A stretch of DNA of 43,215 bases from Pseudomonas sp. Q11 (GTDB taxonomy: Bacteria; Pseudomonadota; Gammaproteobacteria; Pseudomonadales; Pseudomonadaceae), in the NCBI RefSeq assembly GCF_024494355.1, contig NZ_JAKNQY010000036.1, positions 1 through 43,215 on the forward strand. The letters are read 5' to 3'. The position numbers and the translations under genes are program-made. The notes under the pieces are model-generated. The model saw nothing but the letters and a program-made list of their open reading frames with translations. It ran no database searches and was not told the origin of the DNA. Shown piece after piece: positions 41,868 through 43,215 of the stretch (within the stretch, counting starts at the first letter, position 1; each line of letters starts with the position of its first letter).

Positions 41868-42968
41868 ATGACCAGGCAACAGCAAGTGGTGATTGTCGGC
41901 GGCGGAGTCATCGGTCTGCTGACGGCGTTCAATCTGGCGTCCGAAGGGCAGCGTGTGGTGCTACTGGACCGCTCCAGTGTCGGCCAGGAATCGTCCTGGG
42001 CCGGTGGCGGTATTGTTTCGCCGCTGTACCCCTGGCGCTATAGCCCGGCGGTCACTGCGCTGGCCCACTGGTCGCAGGATTTTTATCCACAACTGGCTCA
42101 GCGTCTGTTAGCCGCCACCGGGGTTGATCCGCAGGTGCATGTCACCGGTCTGTATTGGCTGGACCTGGACGATCAGGCCGAAGCACTGGCCTGGGCCGAG
42201 CGGGAAGGGCGCCCGTTGCAGGCTGTGGAAATCTCGGCTGTCCATGATGCGGTGCCGGTGCTGGGCGCGGGTTACTCCCGGGCGATCTACATGGCCGATG
42301 TGGCTAATGTGCGCAATCCCCGGTTGGTGAAGTCCCTCAAGGCAGCGTTGCTGGCGCTACCCAATGTCACGCTGCATGAGCAATGCGAGGTTGGTGGTTT
42401 CATCCGCGACGGTGGGCGTGTCGTGGGGGTTAACAGCTCCGAGGGTCCGATCCTTGGCGATCAGGTGGTCCTGGCTGCGGGCGCCTGGAGCGGTGAACTG
42501 CTCAAGACTCTGGGGCTGAAATTGCCGGTCGAGCCGGTCAAGGGCCAGATGATTTTGTATAAGTGTGCGTCGGATTTTCTATCGAGCATGGTCCTGGCCA
42601 AGGGCCGTTATGCGATTCCGCGTCGCGACGGGCATATTCTGGTGGGCAGTACGCTGGAGCGCGAAGGCTTCGACAAGACCCCGACCGATGTTGCGCTCGA
42701 GAGCCTGAAGGCGTCGGCGCAGCAGCTGATTCCTGCGCTGGCGGACGCCGAGGTGGTGGGGCATTGGGCCGGGTTGCGGCCTGGATCGCCTGAAGGTATT
42801 CCCTATATCGGCGAGGTGCCGGGGTTTGCTGGGTTGTGGTTGAACTGTGGGCATTATCGTAATGGGCTGGTGCTGGCGCCGGCGTCGTGTCGGTTGTTTG
42901 TTGATGTGATGTTGGGGCGTGAGCCGGTGATTGATCCTGCGCCTTATGCGCCGGCGGGGCGATTGTAA
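41868..42968 (+). CDS. thiO: Glycine oxidase ThiO (FAD-dependent)
   Basis: This 366-residue DAO-family oxidase has an N-terminal FAD-binding Rossmann motif GGGVIG (11-16) ending at VVLLDR. The ThiO-type segment SSWAGGGIVSPLYPWRYSPAV and the C-terminal motif PGSPEGIPYIGEVPGFAGLWLNCGHYRNGL are present. It oxidises glycine to the imine needed for the thiazole ring of thiamine. No other thi gene is here. The ribosome-binding site is weak (GAGTTGAAATAGAAC before ATG). A terminator separates it from the pilin operon. From memory, the P. aeruginosa gene PA4548 beside fimT corresponds to it. Confidence 0.9.
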   Translation: MTRQQQVVIVGGGVIGLLTAFNLASEGQRVVLLDRSSVGQESSWAGGGIVSPLYPWRYSPAVTALAHWSQDFYPQLAQRLLAATGVDPQVHVTGLYWLDLDDQAEALAWAEREGRPLQAVEISAVHDAVPVLGAGYSRAIYMADVANVRNPRLVKSLKAALLALPNVTLHEQCEVGGFIRDGGRVVGVNSSEGPILGDQVVLAAGAWSGELLKTLGLKLPVEPVKGQMILYKCASDFLSSMVLAKGRYAIPRRDGHILVGSTLEREGFDKTPTDVALESLKASAQQLIPALADAEVVGHWAGLRPGSPEGIPYIGEVPGFAGLWLNCGHYRNGLVLAPASCRLFVDVMLGREPVIDPAPYAPAGRL

Positions 42969-43050
42969 GGTTCGGCTCTGGTTTGGGTTGAGCTGGGTGA
43001 CGAGGCGGCCTGACAGCCGGCCTGTCTCTCACGGTTGTACCCGGATCCAA

Positions 43051-43094
43051 CTGTGGGAGCGAGCCTGCTCGCGATGGCGGCCTGACAGCCGGCC
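43051..43094. repeat. Single REP arm with a repeated 19-base flank
   Basis: CTGTGGGAGCGAGCCTGCTC continues to GCGATGGCGG with no inverted partner. The flank GGCGGCCTGACAGCCGGCC occurs here (43076-43094) and again at about 43005-43023, before the arm, as a direct repeat about 71 bases apart. Confidence 0.75.
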
Positions 43095-43144
43095 AGGGTT
43101 TTGTTGGCTGGGTATATATCCGTTTCTGCGGTAATGGCTGCTGG

Positions 43145-43215
43145 CGGTTCCGCTCTTACAGCGGGTCACTTTTGGAAGAGCGCCAAAAGTAACCAAAAGC
43201 GCTTTGCCCCACCAC
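43145..43215. repeat. Dispersed Pseudomonas repeat, cut by window end
   Basis: ACTTTTGG (43168-43175) and CCAAAAGT (43183-43190) form a perfect inverted repeat inside a stretch (TACAGCGGGTCACTTTTGG, then AGTAACCAAAAGCGCTTTGC) that resembles a repeat often seen at gene ends in P. fluorescens genomes. The rest lies outside the window. Confidence 0.55.

Overview
This window looks like a chromosomal segment from a Pseudomonas of the P. fluorescens group. The evidence is the high GC content, near-canonical Pseudomonas versions of GlyA, MorA, IspB, RplU, Obg, ProB, RpsT, IleS, LspA and IspH, and about fifteen REP/REPIN-type palindromes of the GTGGGAGCGAGCCTGCTCGCGA kind between genes. There is no tRNA, rRNA, CRISPR array, insertion sequence or prophage gene. 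The window is mostly core genome, with small accessory pieces and several regulatory or repeat features that deserve attention.

Layout. (1) 1-1313: the last codons of a YbdD/YjiX-type gene, a twin REPIN, and the COG0523 GTPase yjiA. (2) 1305-4124 (minus): a likely operon of a DctA-type dicarboxylate carrier and two FCD-type GntR regulators. Its promoter at about 4218-4254 is flanked by two matching GGTnnnACC operators. (3) 4428-4958 (minus): an AT-rich orphan gene. (4) 5156-10480 (minus): glyA and the large PAS-GGDEF-EAL protein morA. (5) 10752-12416: ettA, followed by a REP element expanded into a 5-copy tandem array. (6) 12800-16263 (minus): a Gre-like factor with a shortened coiled coil, a small lipoprotein, a DUF4105/Lnb-like protein with a probable outer-membrane barrel, and a DUF3015 protein. 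(7) 16536-21999: a Lon-family protein, a small hypothetical protein, a YqhA-type membrane protein, fklB, a small gene with a Fur-box-like promoter, and yjdM. (8) 22207-27777: ispB divergent from rplU-rpmA, then obg, proB-creA, and rpsT on the minus strand. (9) 28032-35510: murJ, ribF-ileS-lspA-fkpB, ispH. (10) 35487-41812: fimT on the minus strand and the minor-pilin operon fimU-pilV-pilW-pilX-pilY1-pilE. (11) 41868-42968: thiO, then repeats to the window end.

How the genes work together. Regions 8 and 9 are translation and envelope housekeeping: ribosomal proteins L21, L27 and S20, the ribosome-assembly GTPase Obg, isoleucyl-tRNA synthetase, lipid II flippase, lipoprotein signal peptidase, and isoprenoid steps IspB and IspH. 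The pilin operon encodes the priming complex and tip adhesin of type IV pili, with translational coupling through stop/start overlaps. MorA links c-di-GMP to motility and surface attachment, so two surface-behaviour loci lie in one window.

No entirely new multi-gene system is obvious. The best leads are the two-operator dctA promoter with tandem GntR genes, the Fur-box gene at 21197-21454, the orphan gene at 4428-4958, the tipless Gre factor, the Lnb-like barrel protein, and the REP-derived tandem array.
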